Positions 46,801 through 58,915 of a DNA stretch of 64,000 nt are shown one piece after another. The DNA is taken from contig JAKULF010000005.1 of assembly GCA_022661535.1 (NCBI GenBank), positions 682,001 to 746,000 on the forward strand, written 5' to 3'. The notes under the pieces are model-generated. The model worked only from the letters and a program-made list of their open reading frames with translations. It made no database searches and was not told where the DNA came from. Origin of the DNA: Eutypa lata (taxonomy: Eukaryota; Ascomycota; Sordariomycetes; Xylariales; Diatrypaceae). Position numbers and translations under genes: made by a program. Each line of letters opens with the position of its first letter. The stretch's first letter is position 1.

Positions 46801-48285
46801 CGGCAACTTATATGTATATTGATAAGTACATGGGAAAACATAATAGTCCGCGAGATGGTCAAGGCACCCAAAGAGTCTCGCGCACAGAGCCTTGCGCAGA
46901 TTTACTACACAATTTGCGTTTAGTATTAACTTAGTTACTGGCTATGTTATTGAGATACTGTTAATTTTATACTTGCAAGGCAGGTTATTTACCACCTAGT
47001 GGTGGTAATAAAAATGCGCGGTACATCCTTTGATCCACGTCTTACCTGAGTTCTTGCTTTGACAAGTAACTTGATCTACTGGTACTACTATGTACTTCTC
47101 TTGCTTCTGTTGCTACGATCACTATCTCGCATTGTGTGATCTTGGACTGGAAGAATCTTTAAGTGAAAAGTACATGTGTACTGCTAGACGATGGAGGTCA
47201 AATCTATGATTAGGCTCTCTGTCCGGACAACAGAAACCTGGTTCGATTTATAACGCAATACCACTCAGTTAGGAAAAAAAGTGAATTCCAATGCTTGTGT
47301 ACATACAAGAAGACATGTTTACAATGACTGTTTCGCCTCGATTGCTCTTTGGTGCGTAGACTCCAGCTCTTCCGCACCTGAGAAGAATACTACTTGCATA
47401 CATTTTCAACTGGTTCCCAAGCTTAAACCAGAGATGAAGAAAATCAATTGTATTACCGTATTGGAACGTATTCCCCCAGACTATTAGATAGTGGCCACCC
47501 GAACAGAGACTTAGTGGATGTTGCTGACCTGGAGTGGTTCTTCCCATTTTCTTAAACATACCCACGCTTTAATCACTTCATCGGTCTGCGTACCTTTTGT
47601 TCATTTAATATCTATGTCATGTATCATCAAGTTTACAATACTACCTATCAAATCAATAATACTTACAGGTTACTTACCTATCCAGGACGACTAGGTAGTT
47701 GACCTCGTAGCCCTTGTCGTTGTATAGGGCGATACACAAATAAATAGTAATTACAACTATCCAGAGCTACATAGGAAATACGTACTACTTCCAGGGACTG
47801 CCCTAGAAGTGCTAAATAACTACAGTGATGGAAGGCTCTGTAATTCTTCTACAGAGATAGGTCGTCGGCTGTTTTGCACAGCCCGCCAGGCGAGTGTTGA
47901 GCTCTGTAGTTAATGGATACAACCAAGCAGCACGGTACGACAGCGAGAATATTTTAAGGTTAAAATCACGGAATATTAATGGATAGCTCTTGGATGTCAG
48001 AGTAGTTGAGAGTACTGTATTGAAACTATCATTGAAACCCCACCACCAGTGAAGGCGGTCTGTTATTCCAGTGTCTCTGCATAGCCATCTCTCTTCTTTT
48101 TCCTCCCAATACGCAATCATGTGGTGGTGCAAACCCCTCGTGACAATAAACCCGAGTTACTCCACATTAGCACTAGGAGAAGAGAATAATTAGTCTTGAA
48201 AGTTTGTGTTTCATGCCTTTGTGGGATAATACTCACGCGTCGTGGTAGCGTTAGGGCACCATGGGGGAATCCACTGCTAAAGCTG
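43844..48285. other. Mostly gene-free, with coding-like fragments and one degenerate repeat
   Basis: Directly after the zinc-finger frame, plus-strand pieces at 43850-44040 and 44045-44215 look coded (VVNTTTVEFATTKPPILNN; DADLAVDSPGPSNDIYACG) and may belong to a spliced gene. A plus frame at 45100-45401 is Arg-rich with no motif. From 45720 to 48285 nothing is recognised; the sequence is ordinary, with scattered TACCTA words. Confidence 0.4.
45329..45590 (+). repeat. Degenerate tandem repeat, three units of about 90-107 bp
   Basis: The block ggctcg(g/a)cc(g/c)aagcg(c/t)cga followed by gc-atctag(a/g)c(a/g)aa occurs at about 45329, 45418 and 45525. Between copies lies a variable segment containing cttccc-accaac and then gga(t/a)-rich sequence. 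Stop codons differ between copies. Confidence 0.75.
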
Positions 48286-48645
48286 CTAAATAGTAGCGGT
48301 AGCAAGCCGAGCCGTAGCGCGGTCTACCTCCTGGTCGTAACGGGCTCGCAGAGCTGAGGACTCTCCATTATGACCATGATGCTTGTGATGATGGGCATGG
48401 TAGACGCCGTAGTTGCAGAATGTAGCTGTGTTCATCAGGCAGGCATGGTGGTGGCAACGCACAAGGGTACGGCGAGCCAGACGATCGGCATAGCCTCCGG
48501 CGCCACGATGGATGTGGCAGTAATGAGTGGAGATGTTGTTACGGGTGCCCTTGAGAGTTGTGCTGCATTCGGTGCAACGCCAAGTGCCGTCCTGGTTGAA
48601 ATAACCAGTCCAGTGGTCGGCAATCTTCACCGGTTTGGTGGCCAT
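48286..48645 (-). CDS. Small His/Cys-rich zinc-finger-like protein, 119 residues
   Basis: An ATG at 48645 opens a frame to 48286. It begins MATKPVKIADHW, followed by GTWRCTEC, NISTHYCHIHRGAGG, RCHHHACLMN and a HAHHHKHHGH run, ending in an Arg/Ala-rich helix. The C-x2-C...H...H spacing suggests a single BED- or C2H2-like zinc site. A good intron (48710-48646, gtaagac...ctaacac...cccag) lies directly upstream in the leader, with its acceptor abutting the ATG, which supports transcription from the minus strand and this start. The HRGAG motif after the last His resembles HQGAG in the zinc-finger frame at 43330-43843. Function is unknown. Confidence 0.6.
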   Translation of the reverse strand: MATKPVKIADHWTGYFNQDGTWRCTECSTTLKGTRNNISTHYCHIHRGAGGYADRLARRTLVRCHHHACLMNTATFCNYGVYHAHHHKHHGHNGESSALRARYDQEVDRATARLATATI

Positions 48646-48710
48646 CTGGGAAATGATGTGTTAGAGGATGATGAGATTAAAACTAAATCGACGAAGAATT
48701 CGAGTCTTAC
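48646..48710 (-). other. 5' leader intron ending at the start codon
   Basis: On the minus strand, donor gtaagac, branch site cctctaacac and acceptor ttcccag form a textbook 65-nt fungal intron whose last base immediately precedes the ATG at 48645. The upstream leader exon (from 48711 rightwards) lacks an ATG for at least 100 bases. Confidence 0.6.
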
Positions 48711-48849
48711 CTCGAGTGGATTAAGCACTGTTGTTTGTAGAATAGGCGCGCTGGAGAGGAGAGACGGTGGATTGGTGGGATGGTGTACTGAGGATGAATC
48801 TTGCAGTGCTACAATGTTGTTGTGTTCAGAGTAAACAACTGGGTGGCTT

Positions 48850-50560
48850 CACTAGGAAATAAAAGACCTGTATTCCTATACTTGAGACGGTGACTACTCT
48901 GTCAATAGAAAACTATATGAGAGGATAGTAGAGTCTTGGGGATAGTAGACTAAGGTGTAGGAATCCGCAACTTGGTTTTGGATGTAAGTAGGATGAAGTA
49001 GGTATGGAAAATAGAGGGACTATTTGTGTAGCGAGGGAGTGAATGCCTTGGGGCTTCGTAATTGCGTCCAAAAAGAACTAAAAACTATTACTTGCCTGTG
49101 TCCGAGCGTCAATATAAATTCCACTTTAAGAGGATGTACCGTGTACTGGAATATTAATATCTAGGGCACTATGGACATATGTCTATAGCCGCTGTATCCT
49201 TCACATTGCCAATGGTAAGGCTGCCCACCAAAGTAACTATCTATTCCCTGGTACATTTAAACATGTCTCTTTTGCTGTACCACTTGGCTTTCTGTCAGTA
49301 TACCGAATTACTGATCCTAGAAAGGAAAGGTCAGGTTTAGGACTGTATGTCCCTTGAAATCTACGCCCATCTATTCGGTAGCCAGCATTATTTCTCAGGA
49401 CCAAGAGTTCTAGCCTTTATGTATCCTATTCCCTTCTGGACTACCTGTCCAATTCCACTTCGGCATTAAAATACTTTCTCAAAAGTCTTCTACTAGATAC
49501 ATACACTTGGAAGTTTCTGTGGATCTATGGTAAAACACCTAACATAGCATGGCCAGTATACAATCAGTGAATATCTATTAGAGTCGCTAAACGGCAGTCC
49601 CTAGATATTTACTACTGTTACATATTTGTACTCTATTTCAAATTTGCATTAAAAATGGAGGAGAAGCATGGAGAGTAGATTATAATCGAAGTTTAACAAG
49701 AAGATGGCATAACAACGAACACGAGTAATGACGGATGGCTAGCAGGCAATATTATGTCAACACAGTATTAAAATCATATAAAGAAGGTATATTATAAGCC
49801 CAGAAGGTCTCCAAAGCTTGAAAGCTCAGATCTACGACGGTACTCGATTTAATCCTGGCTACAAGTGAATTACCGTAATATTCGCAATTTGTACTACTTC
49901 GTAGGAACGTGAAAATTATCAGTTACTTAAGGAAATATTTGTTTTGACTTATATACTCTACGGAAATATATAATAGTACAATTGCAAAGTTCGTTAGATA
50001 TGACACCTATACTGAAAATCTGGTGCACATTGCAATCAATCATGAGTCCTTCGCATCACCCTCCTCTTTTCAGGAGATGGGTTGCTCCGAACTATCCTCT
50101 TCGTCGACTCCAGTTTGTTTGGTGACGATCAAAATACCCTAGTCCGTACTCTTGTCTCTCGTCTGTCGTGTGCCGTTCTTCTCAGTTGCGGTACCTTCAC
50201 CCTAGGGACATCGTTCTCGTAGGTTAAGGGCCTTCAAAGAACACATACAACACGATTCCGGCTTCTCCATGCTTTCCGCGTTCTGAATAATCTACCACAT
50301 TCCTTCCACTTGCATCTACAATAATATTCACTTTGTTTGTTTTGTTACATGGTTTTGATATTGAAATCAACGACAATAAGGCTTGGTATCACCAATTGGA
50401 ACTTGGCCTAGGAGCCTTCCTTGGAAGCAGTCCCATGCTCCCTTTCCTCGACTAGATCTTGATCTCTTGTTTTCAGGTGTCTAAATATTTGTAGAAATTA
50501 TTTCATCTAAAATAAATTCTCTAGGATTGGAACGGAATGTATCCAGCTTGGCTGTCGGCA
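48850..50560. other. Gene-free stretch
   Basis: About 1.7 kb without long frames or recognisable structure. AT content is moderately high, and no RNA gene was seen. Confidence 0.55.
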
Positions 50561-50567
50561 AAGGTCC

Positions 50568-50795
50568 ATTTGGTGCCGTGGACCTCCTGTCGTTGGACCC
50601 TTGGAACTATGGGTGGTTGGACCCTTGGTACCATGAGTGGTTGGGAATATGTCGTCCTGGAGCCTCCCGTTTTCCCAGTTCGAGGTAAAGATTCATTTGG
50701 TACCGTGGACCTCCTGTCCTTGGACCCTTGGAACCATGAGTGGTTTGGGTTATGTCGGCCTGGAGCCTCCCGTTTTCCCAGGTCGAGGTAAAGTC
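50568..50795 (+). repeat. Tandem duplication, units of 127 and 101 bp
   Basis: Unit 1 (50568-50694) and unit 2 (50695-50795) share atttggt(g/a)ccgtgg, acctcctgtc-ttggaccc, atgagtggtt and gagcctcccgttttccca followed by tcgaggtaaag. Unit 1 contains an extra 24-bp internal duplication of the ggttggacccttgg word, which unit 2 lacks. Frames over it are open on both strands but not convincing genes. Confidence 0.9.
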
Positions 50796-50859
50796 CACCC
50801 TGATGGCGACTACCGAAGTCTAAGTGTACGTAGGGTACCTAGACTGTAGGCGAGTATAT

Positions 50860-52049
50860 ACTTTAGCAATGTCGTCTCTACCTCGCCTGGGAAGTTCCAA
50901 AAATAAAGGAAATGTTTGAACCAGAAACACCGGAAGAAATTCTGATTTTTCAATTGCTTACAATGCCACATGTATCGTACCGATGATTGTATGTTGGTAC
51001 AATAGATAACAACTTCTTCATTTGAAATAAGTTGAGTCGGTGATATGATCCCGGCCCGGGATTTCGTCTAGGTTGGTGTTTCAACCTGGGTTGGATAAGG
51101 ATTGTGGCCTTTGTATGATTAAGGCTTTAATGTGGAAAACAAAAACACTTACAGTCTCTTGGCGGCCCTGCCCATCCTCTTCGTCCTCCTCATCTCCAAT
51201 TTCCTGCTGGTTTTTGTTCTCCCTCTTGTGGCAGTTGCTTGGAAGCATCAATGCGTTCCTCGGGTTTCCTTGCTTGTTGACAATAAATCTTGTAGCCCGT
51301 TGGCCGTATTGGACTCGATAGTCCTTCCCGTCGGAAATGGCCTCAATGTTTGGGGATGCACCGTTATGCTGGCAACATATCAGATGCGGCTGACTGCTCA
51401 GAAGCCAGACGGTTTTATCTAGGCCTTGTCCTGTGACTCCACGTCCTGGTATCCACCATCGTTAGCACCATCAAAGGCGCAACTCGGGGTTTTGGGGTTG
51501 CCGGAGCATTCCACCAACCGAACTAGGAGGTCCAGGATGATGGAGCTGTTGCGTCATTTCATTCCCCGTTATGCTTACAGACTGCCTCTTGGTCGGAGAT
51601 CACCTAAGTAGACCAGCCAAGGGTTGGTCCCGATCCCCGTCGGCAGGGTGGGAGGACCTCTTGAAGTGTCAAGGTTGCCTTGAGTGTCTTGAAAGACGGA
51701 GGAGTCTTAAAGATAGCTTCTTCGGCTTGAGCATCTTTGACTGAGCTCAACCTCAACGGCGAGATTGCCGGAGGGAATAATAGTATAAGTAGTCATGCCG
51801 CGGCTCGCTGGAGTGTAATATCTCCTGAAACGAAGTGACGGTCACGGCCACCACCACGCTGATATTGAACGTAAAATTGAAACTGAAACGCCGGTCTAAA
51901 GGGGGTGAGGCTGAGTGTGATGCTGATTGTTGTGATGACTTTAAGCAGTCTCGTCCAGTGACAGTACCCCTGCCAGGTTGGCGTTGACTGCTAGGGGTAG
52001 AGGAAGCAGTCCCCTGCCACAAAAGTGATGAACGGGTTTAATGTTCTAA
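50860..52049. other. No defined gene
   Basis: A plus-strand frame at 51132-51422 starts with ATG and has a long hydrophobic segment (LLAALPILFVLLISNFLLVF), but it has no other feature and no splice support. Minus frame 52022-51753 is Ser-rich. I would not annotate either as a gene without transcript data. Confidence 0.35.
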
Positions 52050-52301
52050 TCACAGGTTAAGACCCTCGAAGGAGGCTCGCGAAGCTAGCGGAACGGTGAA
52101 GAGGAATGGGCTGGGTCCCATGATGATACCTCCTGGTCCACCACCACCATTCTTCCGACGCAGTTCGCGCTTCTTCTCTAGCTCCCGCTCTTCAGCCTCC
52201 CGTCTCTTCCTCTCCTCGTAAATCCGTCCTATCAGCGCGTCCCCCAGGTTGATGTTGCCATCATGGCTGGAGCCGTGCAATGACTCATTGCGATGTTCCT
52301 T
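52050..52301 (-). CDS. Hypothetical charged helical protein segment
   Basis: The minus-strand frame reads NINLGDALIGRIYEERKRR, then a Glu/Arg-rich helix, a GGGGPGG linker and a hydrophobic tail, stopping at 52050. The frame starts after an in-frame TAG, where aagtag could act as an acceptor. The donor candidate is the gtaggtcatc site near 52408, whose upstream frame reads TKIDEDADIDDTGEAG. No ATG-to-stop model could be completed. The helix is typical of small coiled-coil or scaffold proteins and is not diagnostic. Confidence 0.35.
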   Translation of the reverse strand, partial: KEHRNESLHGSSHDGNINLGDALIGRIYEERKRREAEERELEKKRELRRKNGGGGPGGIIMGPSPFLFTVPLASRASFEGLNL

Positions 52302-52689
52302 TCTCTACTTGAGAGAGAGTTTCTTCGTCTCTGCTATTATAGTTAGTTAATGAGTTTATGGGACAATTTCGATGAATAAATGAAATATAGAGAGTCCAGA
52401 TGACCTACCACCAGCCTCACCGGTGTCATCAATGTCGGCATCCTCGTCAATTTTGGTACCGTGACCGGTATGTAATGCGGATTGCGCCGGCAGCAACCGT
52501 CATGCAAGATCTGGAACGTAGGCCATTTCCCATGCCAATAGTGCACGAGCACGCCTTAATACTCGTCATATTGGCAGTACCCCTGCCAGGTTGAAGGTGT
52601 ATGGTTGGCCTGGAAGAGGCAGTCCTCCGGCATATCGGAGTGAAATTGGAACCTTGTTCCAGAGGGACATATCCTCAATTGAAAATCAG

Positions 52690-52885
52690 ACAAATGAAAA
52701 GGGAAATATAAAGAAAATAACATAATTGAAAGAAAAGACAAAAGAAAAGACAAAAGAAAATACAGAAGAAAAAACAACAGAAAAAACAAAAGGAAAAGAA
52801 TGAAAAAAAGAAGACGAAAAAAAGAAGAAAAACACTTGAAAAAAGAAATAAAATGAAAAACAAAAACAAAAGGAAAAAAGGAAAA
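52690..52885. repeat. A-rich low-complexity tract
   Basis: Purine-rich, dominated by aaaagaaaa, aaaacaaaa and similar words over about 195 bp. The Phe/Leu-rich minus-strand frames here are artefacts. Confidence 0.85.
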
Positions 52886-55229
52886 AGCAAGAGGGGAGCC
52901 TGGACAAGAGGGGGGAGCTTGGGTGGGAAGAAGGTCCCATCACGGCTGGAGTCGTGTGACGAAGCTCTGTGACGAGATACACCGGGGGCCAACTCCGGCA
53001 CTAGTACATGCGCTTCCCTCGGGTTTCAGGTCGTGGTCGGTAGGCGCCGGTCCTCTCTCCTGGTGCCGGCCCTTCCCAAGCCCTCTTTGCTGCCAGTGGC
53101 AATAACACCAAGTTAGGCGCAAGTCTTCCCAGCACTCTAGTGCTCGTACCGTATCGTGGTCGAAGTGGCACCTTGATGGGCATGAGTGAATGGCTGGTTA
53201 CCCGCCACTAAAGGGGAATCCATGATGTGCTCTCAAGGCTGCCTGGTCGCTAACTTAGAGAGGGAGGGGGTGAAAGTTGGCTATCATGGTGTTGATGTGA
53301 GCAAAGGGACAAAACAGACGAGCTACGGGGGCTGGGAGTTGGACATACGTGGTGAGTATTATTCCCATGGATGTGGAAGGTGCCCGTTGCGGGTTGAGGA
53401 TGCTTGGATGGTTGGTATGATGAGGGAACTCTGCATAAAGAGACCTAGCAGTGCTAACATTTAGAAGATTGCAATAGCTTGATATGTTTTTGTTTCCATT
53501 CTTAACACATGTGCCAATGTTGACCTTTTTCTTTGGTCGAAAACGCATTGTAGCCGATGAGCCAAGTGATAGTGTTGCGACGGTCGGACTAAGCTCCTTT
53601 TCTCCATCATCGTGGTGCTAGATGTTCAAGTTAGCATCAACTTTGATACATACGTTTGAAAAGTAGATATATTTCCATGAAAACATACGTCGATCACCGA
53701 AGATTCGAAGTACCCTAGACGGAAGAGATGAAATATCCAAACATAAATCTAACAAGCTGGGATAGATCTCGCAAGGAAACCCTCTGTCTGGTGGCTGGTG
53801 AGCAAAGGGTTGTTTTGGACAATGGCAGCTAGAGAGTTCTTAGATGGAGAAGGCGTACTCTCGTTGGATGTTTGGTTGGCGTGCTGGTTGCCTTTTCTTT
53901 TTCCTTTTTATCTCTTTTGACACGGCTGTCTTCTTCTCCATACGATTTTCGATTAGTTTCATATCGTTCTAGGAAATTATAGGCTGGTAGTTGATGAAAG
54001 GAATATGAAGTTAAGATGGGAGAAGGTTTGAAATTAAGAGGACAACGATCTACCATAACAATAAGTTGGAGGCTGGAAATTTGTATTTACAAAAAGAGAG
54101 AGAGATATATACATACAACTTGGGTTTGCCTAATTTTGACGAAGGTGCGACGGGTAACGAAACTGGCTGCAAATAATGGGCTTGTTTTAAACGAGGGGTA
54201 GCCACGATGACCTGGCGCCAGGGACGACGAGAGGCTACAGTAACGATCACCCGGCGGCAGGGACGACGAGTAGGCTATAGAAACGATGAGTAAGCTGGAG
54301 TGAAGACGAGCAAACTACAGACACAATGAGAAACGAATACAACAGAAAGACTCCATCGCAAGCGCGGAGTAATAATCCTACAGAAAGACAAGTGAGAGTT
54401 TGGTGAAGCTTGATTCGTACATTGCTAGAGTTAGTGATGAAGCCACTAGTTACCAGGTATAATCTCATGATATTAACTACCTAATAAGACATTATCTTCA
54501 CAATATTATCCATTTTAAAGTGCGCCACTCCCTATATATAAGGGTATTAGTGTGAATCTTCTACAGAAAAGGTGCTTCGGAATAATCTGTCAGTTAGTAT
54601 AAAAACCGCTATAAACACTTCATCTGCCATTGTCTCAGGGGTTGAGATATCCCAGGTGAGCCTACACCAAGGCACCAGTCAAGGTCTCATACAATCAACC
54701 TTGTTAAAAGTTAGAAAGAAAATTTAGAGAATTTAAACTGGCGATCTTGTGTCGAAATTGTTGTCTAGTTTGTGTTTTCGTTTGGCTGAAAGAGAGGTGC
54801 GTTGACTATTCAAATATCAAACATTGCATCTCGCAACAAAGATAAACCGCATGTCATCTTTCCTTTCCAGATCGGTGTAATTCAGTTGGACATAATTATG
54901 TAAAGAATTACTTCCATAACCACTAGTCCTATGGAAATCTCAAGCAATATAATAATAATACAAGCTTCCCGAATGAGACATGTGATACTATACATCCTTG
55001 GTAGCTAAGTCACGTGCTATCAACTAGACTTGCAATCTACCCCTTTAAAATCCTTGGCACCGGACATCAAACGGGCTCTTCAGGTTACCAGCATCGCAGG
55101 AGATCTCATTGGCTAGCGCGCGCCACCGGTCAAGCACTACAACATCTAGAGTCAGCTTTCTTTCCTCTCTCTCCAAGCGATTGAATGATGGAATGATTTA
55201 GCTAAGGAACACCCTAACTGAAAAAATCA
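52886..55229. other. Gene-free stretch
   Basis: Short frames such as 53186-53464 (+) lack motifs. At 54200-54300 two copies of the word ggcagggacgacga(g) with tgacctggcg/cacccggcg context lie about 50 bp apart. The right end should contain the 3' region of the glycosyltransferase-like gene. Confidence 0.5.
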
Positions 55230-57140
55230 TCATGACCAGGATAGGCTGTATTGACCTGGGAATGAACGACCTTTCAATAAATAAATGAAATAAAACTCAC
55301 AATCCGTCTTATCGATCCCATCACGCTGCGTAAAGAAGCTATGGTGACCCACAACAGCGCGCGTATCAATGACGAAGGGCCGCCCGAGACGCCGCGGGAT
55401 CGTTTGCGACAGCTCCTCCTCGTCCCACTGCCCAATCGGGAGGTTGTCCCGCACGTCGCGGCCCCACAAGGCCACGAAATTTAGGTTGTACCGCACGTAC
55501 TGCATGTCGAAGAGCTGCTCGCCTCCAGGGCCCTTATACTTCGTCGTGAGGTGCTTGAGGGCAGCACCTTTGCCGTCGAAGAAGGAAGTAGCGGTGGTAG
55601 TAGTAGTGGTACCGGTATCGTTGTCACTGCTACCATGTTTATCTCCCTTGTCGTCGGTAGGAAAGGGCAGCAGCGACGATGAGGATGAGGGCATTCCGAA
55701 GTCGATTGCCCGCCCCCAGTGGTATCGCGACATCTCGTTTATCGCGATGTTATGCAGCAGGCTATATGCCGACTGCGCCGCGACGCCCCATGACGTCCAG
55801 CCGATGCCGTGCGCGATGTCCGCAATCCTGTGCTCGTTCCAGTACCCGATAGGGGTCCGCAGCAAGTTGATGCCCGATGTTGGCGCGTCGGAGAGGAGTA
55901 GCCACGTGTGGCCGGGATATGGAGCCGCCATGTCGACTAGACTGTTGTCGGACCGCCACCAGCTCCTCTCCCTCCTCGCTGTTCTCTTTTCGTCGTTGGG
56001 GTAGAGGCCCATGTCTGCGGGCCGCCAGGTTTCGTTTGCTACGCGCGCTGATGGCTGCGGTCGTGGGTCTGGCAGAAATGGATGGATCGCTCCGAAATTG
56101 TATTGCTGGATCGCTGTCACGGGACCGTTGACAAGTTGCGCTGAGATGGCGAAGGCGTATGGTTGTGCGAGGCGGGTATGGACGAGTTGGGGGATTGCGT
56201 CGTGGTGGATGTATAACTGGTGAAAAAGGAGTTAGTTCTGTATGCTCTCAAAGTAGATGGGGCGGCCATATGATGATGGTATTAACGAAGCACTCACGAT
56301 ATCATCGTCAATCTTGATATAGATGGTGTCGTCCTCCACAGCATATTCCCATATGCACCCGTAGTGTCCCGTCGTGCAGTCCCCAAGGTCGACGAACCTG
56401 TATCCTGGCTCGCCCCCTGTCAATTTTCTCAACCACTTGACATCGCCCTTCTCAGTAGTGTGTACCATAAACCAAACTTCGTCTAAATAGCCACCGTTAG
56501 ATGCCAGGTTTTGCCGTAGGTAACAGTCGAGGATATCAACGTTGTGCTTCCTTCCGTAGAATACCATCGCTACGACCCGGATTCCATTCGGTTTCTTCCA
56601 TCCTCCCTTGGGTGCGAAGCTATCGAGCTGGACCTTCTCTGCCTTGGGCTGCGGGTGGTACTTTCCTTTCGTGCCCACTGGCCAAGTAGTACACAGTCCA
56701 GATCCATTATCATCAATTTTTTCATCTGCTTCTTCTGTTTCCAGGGCATCCATAAATTCATCCTGGCCTTCGGTTGCCAGTGTCGGAGATAGTTCCAATT
56801 GCGTGTCCACATTGGGTTTCTCCTCGAGTACATTGTTCTCCTGCTTGTTAGATGCTGCTGTATCTGCTTCGATGCGTGCTGAGGAGGGGTGGGTGATACT
56901 GTTGCTGGGCAATCGATAAGGATTAATCCATAACACCATTAATACAAGCAACGATGCTAGAATGATGAAATAGGACTTCCTACTGAGCCTTCCCAGGCAA
57001 CAAGTAAAAATCCATGATTGTCTCCCTCGACTGCCGCAAGTGTCTGGGTTCGGGTCCTGCTTGTTATCGGTATCGCCAAGCGTATCATCACCATCATCCA
57101 TCAATGGCTGTGCCATATCCTCGTCGTATTGTGCAGCCAT
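55230..57140 (-). CDS. Type II membrane protein, glycosyltransferase-like
   Basis: Model: exons 57140-56298 and 56216-55301, intron 56297-56217 (81 nt, gtgagt...accag, phase 0), then either a 45-nt intron (55300-55256) or read-through to the stop at 55230, giving 594 or 609 residues. A cytoplasmic acidic N terminus is followed by one transmembrane helix at about 56-72 (SYFIILASLLVLMVLWI), a Ser/Glu-rich stalk, and a lumenal domain from about residue 190. The domain has IRVVAMVFYGRKHNVDIL, CYLRQNL, DEVWFMVHTT and, at the exon junction, YIKIDDDI, a DXD-like metal-binding motif. Then come IPQLVHTRL, FAISAQLVN, AIHPFLPDPRP and NFVALWGRD. This matches a fungal family that looks like Golgi glycosyltransferases; no substrate is known to me. 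The C terminus is the least certain part. Confidence 0.7.
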
Positions 57141-58915
57141 GTTTACCAGTTGGAATGTTGCGAAATGGATTTGATCTCCTGGACAAAGGATCGTTGTGCT
57201 TTATAGGCAAACCAGTTAACGATCGTCTTCTATGAAGTCAAGTGTAGCTACACCTATTTAATATTAGCTGGTTAAACGAATGACCAAATCTTGGAGTTAA
57301 ATGTTGTTACCATAATCAAGATTAGACTCTTCGTCGCACTGGGGGCAATCTACCAAGCCCGTATCACGAAGTACACCAATATCTTGGATGATAGGAAAAG
57401 ACGAATACTTTGAATGAATAGTAATTTATCCTTAGGAAACAAGATGCTGTCTTGTCAATTACTACTTTACAATAAAAGAGGACGTAGAAATTGTTGACAT
57501 GCTCCTCACGTTTGTTTGGATTTCAAGATTCGGTTACCAGGCAGAGGGTGCCTACAGTTTGCATGTGCTTATCCAAGTCCTAGGTGAATCTACTAATCAT
57601 TAAGGTTGCTTGCTACGACAGTTAGTGTCATACAGACATGTTGATTATTCCAGAAAGATGCTGCCGCATCAATTTAGCCATGTGCATATTAAGATCTGGG
57701 GTATCTCTAGCTACACCCACCAAGTTAATGCCAATATCACACATGACGCACAATCCAAGCAGCAGATGCATCTGCTAAGTTAATAGAGTATTTTTTCCCT
57801 TTATTATTAGAATTCTATATTTGTTAGTCTTCGTTTTAGAACTAACTGCACTAATGGATGCATTAACGTATTATCTCGTCCCTTTCATTCAATGATTCAG
57901 TAGTCGTATACCATAACCTGACAACGTTATATTTGCATAATCAACTTGCCATTCACGGTATTAATTGCAATATCATATATCATCCTTCCTTTTCTTTTCT
58001 ACCTCAAACCAAGGTTCTGTTGGAATATTTTAGTTGTAAATCCAGCAAACAACAGACCCCCAATTTTAAACCGGTGCAGCAACACATATAATCTTTTACA
58101 CAAACACAAACTGATTGTAGGATTTTAGCTTTGAACCTTCTGACCTTTTACTTCACACTCAACTCTGTGTATGTTATTTCCTATGTTATCATTTGCTCGC
58201 GTATTTAGTGTTACATTGCAGGTAACAATAGTGCCATCGGCTGGCGACACAAATCGGGTCCTATGACAATGTTCTCTCCTAGTCCACCCCTTTGGGCACA
58301 ATAGTTTGAAGCCGCACAATCCGGAATACGTAGTACTCAACTAGTTAATATAAACATAATTTCAGTGATAGACTATTATTTTCTGTGTTGCATTATTCCG
58401 GAGGTCATGAATTGCTATTTTACTATTTGGTTCATCAATGACCAGGACGAAACAAACATGACGTTTATCGATAGGTGGGTAGTTAGGAATCACAGACTTG
58501 CACTACGTGTTGCACCTTCGAGTAGGTGTGGAACATGTTATCCGCCTAGTAATCCAAATATCAGGGGATGGGTTACACCGTAGACGACAGTAACCGAGTG
58601 ACAATCCCCAGTACTGGAGATGGGTGTAAGCGGTCGCATTACCTAGCTGAAATTGCCCAGAGGCTTATGTGCCTATAGCGAACGTATCACAGTATCAATA
58701 TATGAACTACTGTGTATATCACGAACACTATTCCAAGATATGGTCCCTAAAACGATTGCATTTTCTAATCCCCGCATCTCCATAGCCTTGGGTCATTAGT
58801 GTTACATCCTAGTTGGAGATCGCCAATGCAAATTGGCCAGCCGCTCTGTTGAGGTAGCTACGGTTCAGAATAAATAGATTAGATAAGCTTGTATCCTATA
58901 TCTACCGTGGCCAAA
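57141..58915. other. Intergenic stretch
   Basis: About 1.8 kb between two minus-strand genes, moderately AT-rich, with no credible frames. It holds the promoter of the glycosyltransferase-like gene on its left and the 3' end of the transporter gene on its right. Confidence 0.55.
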
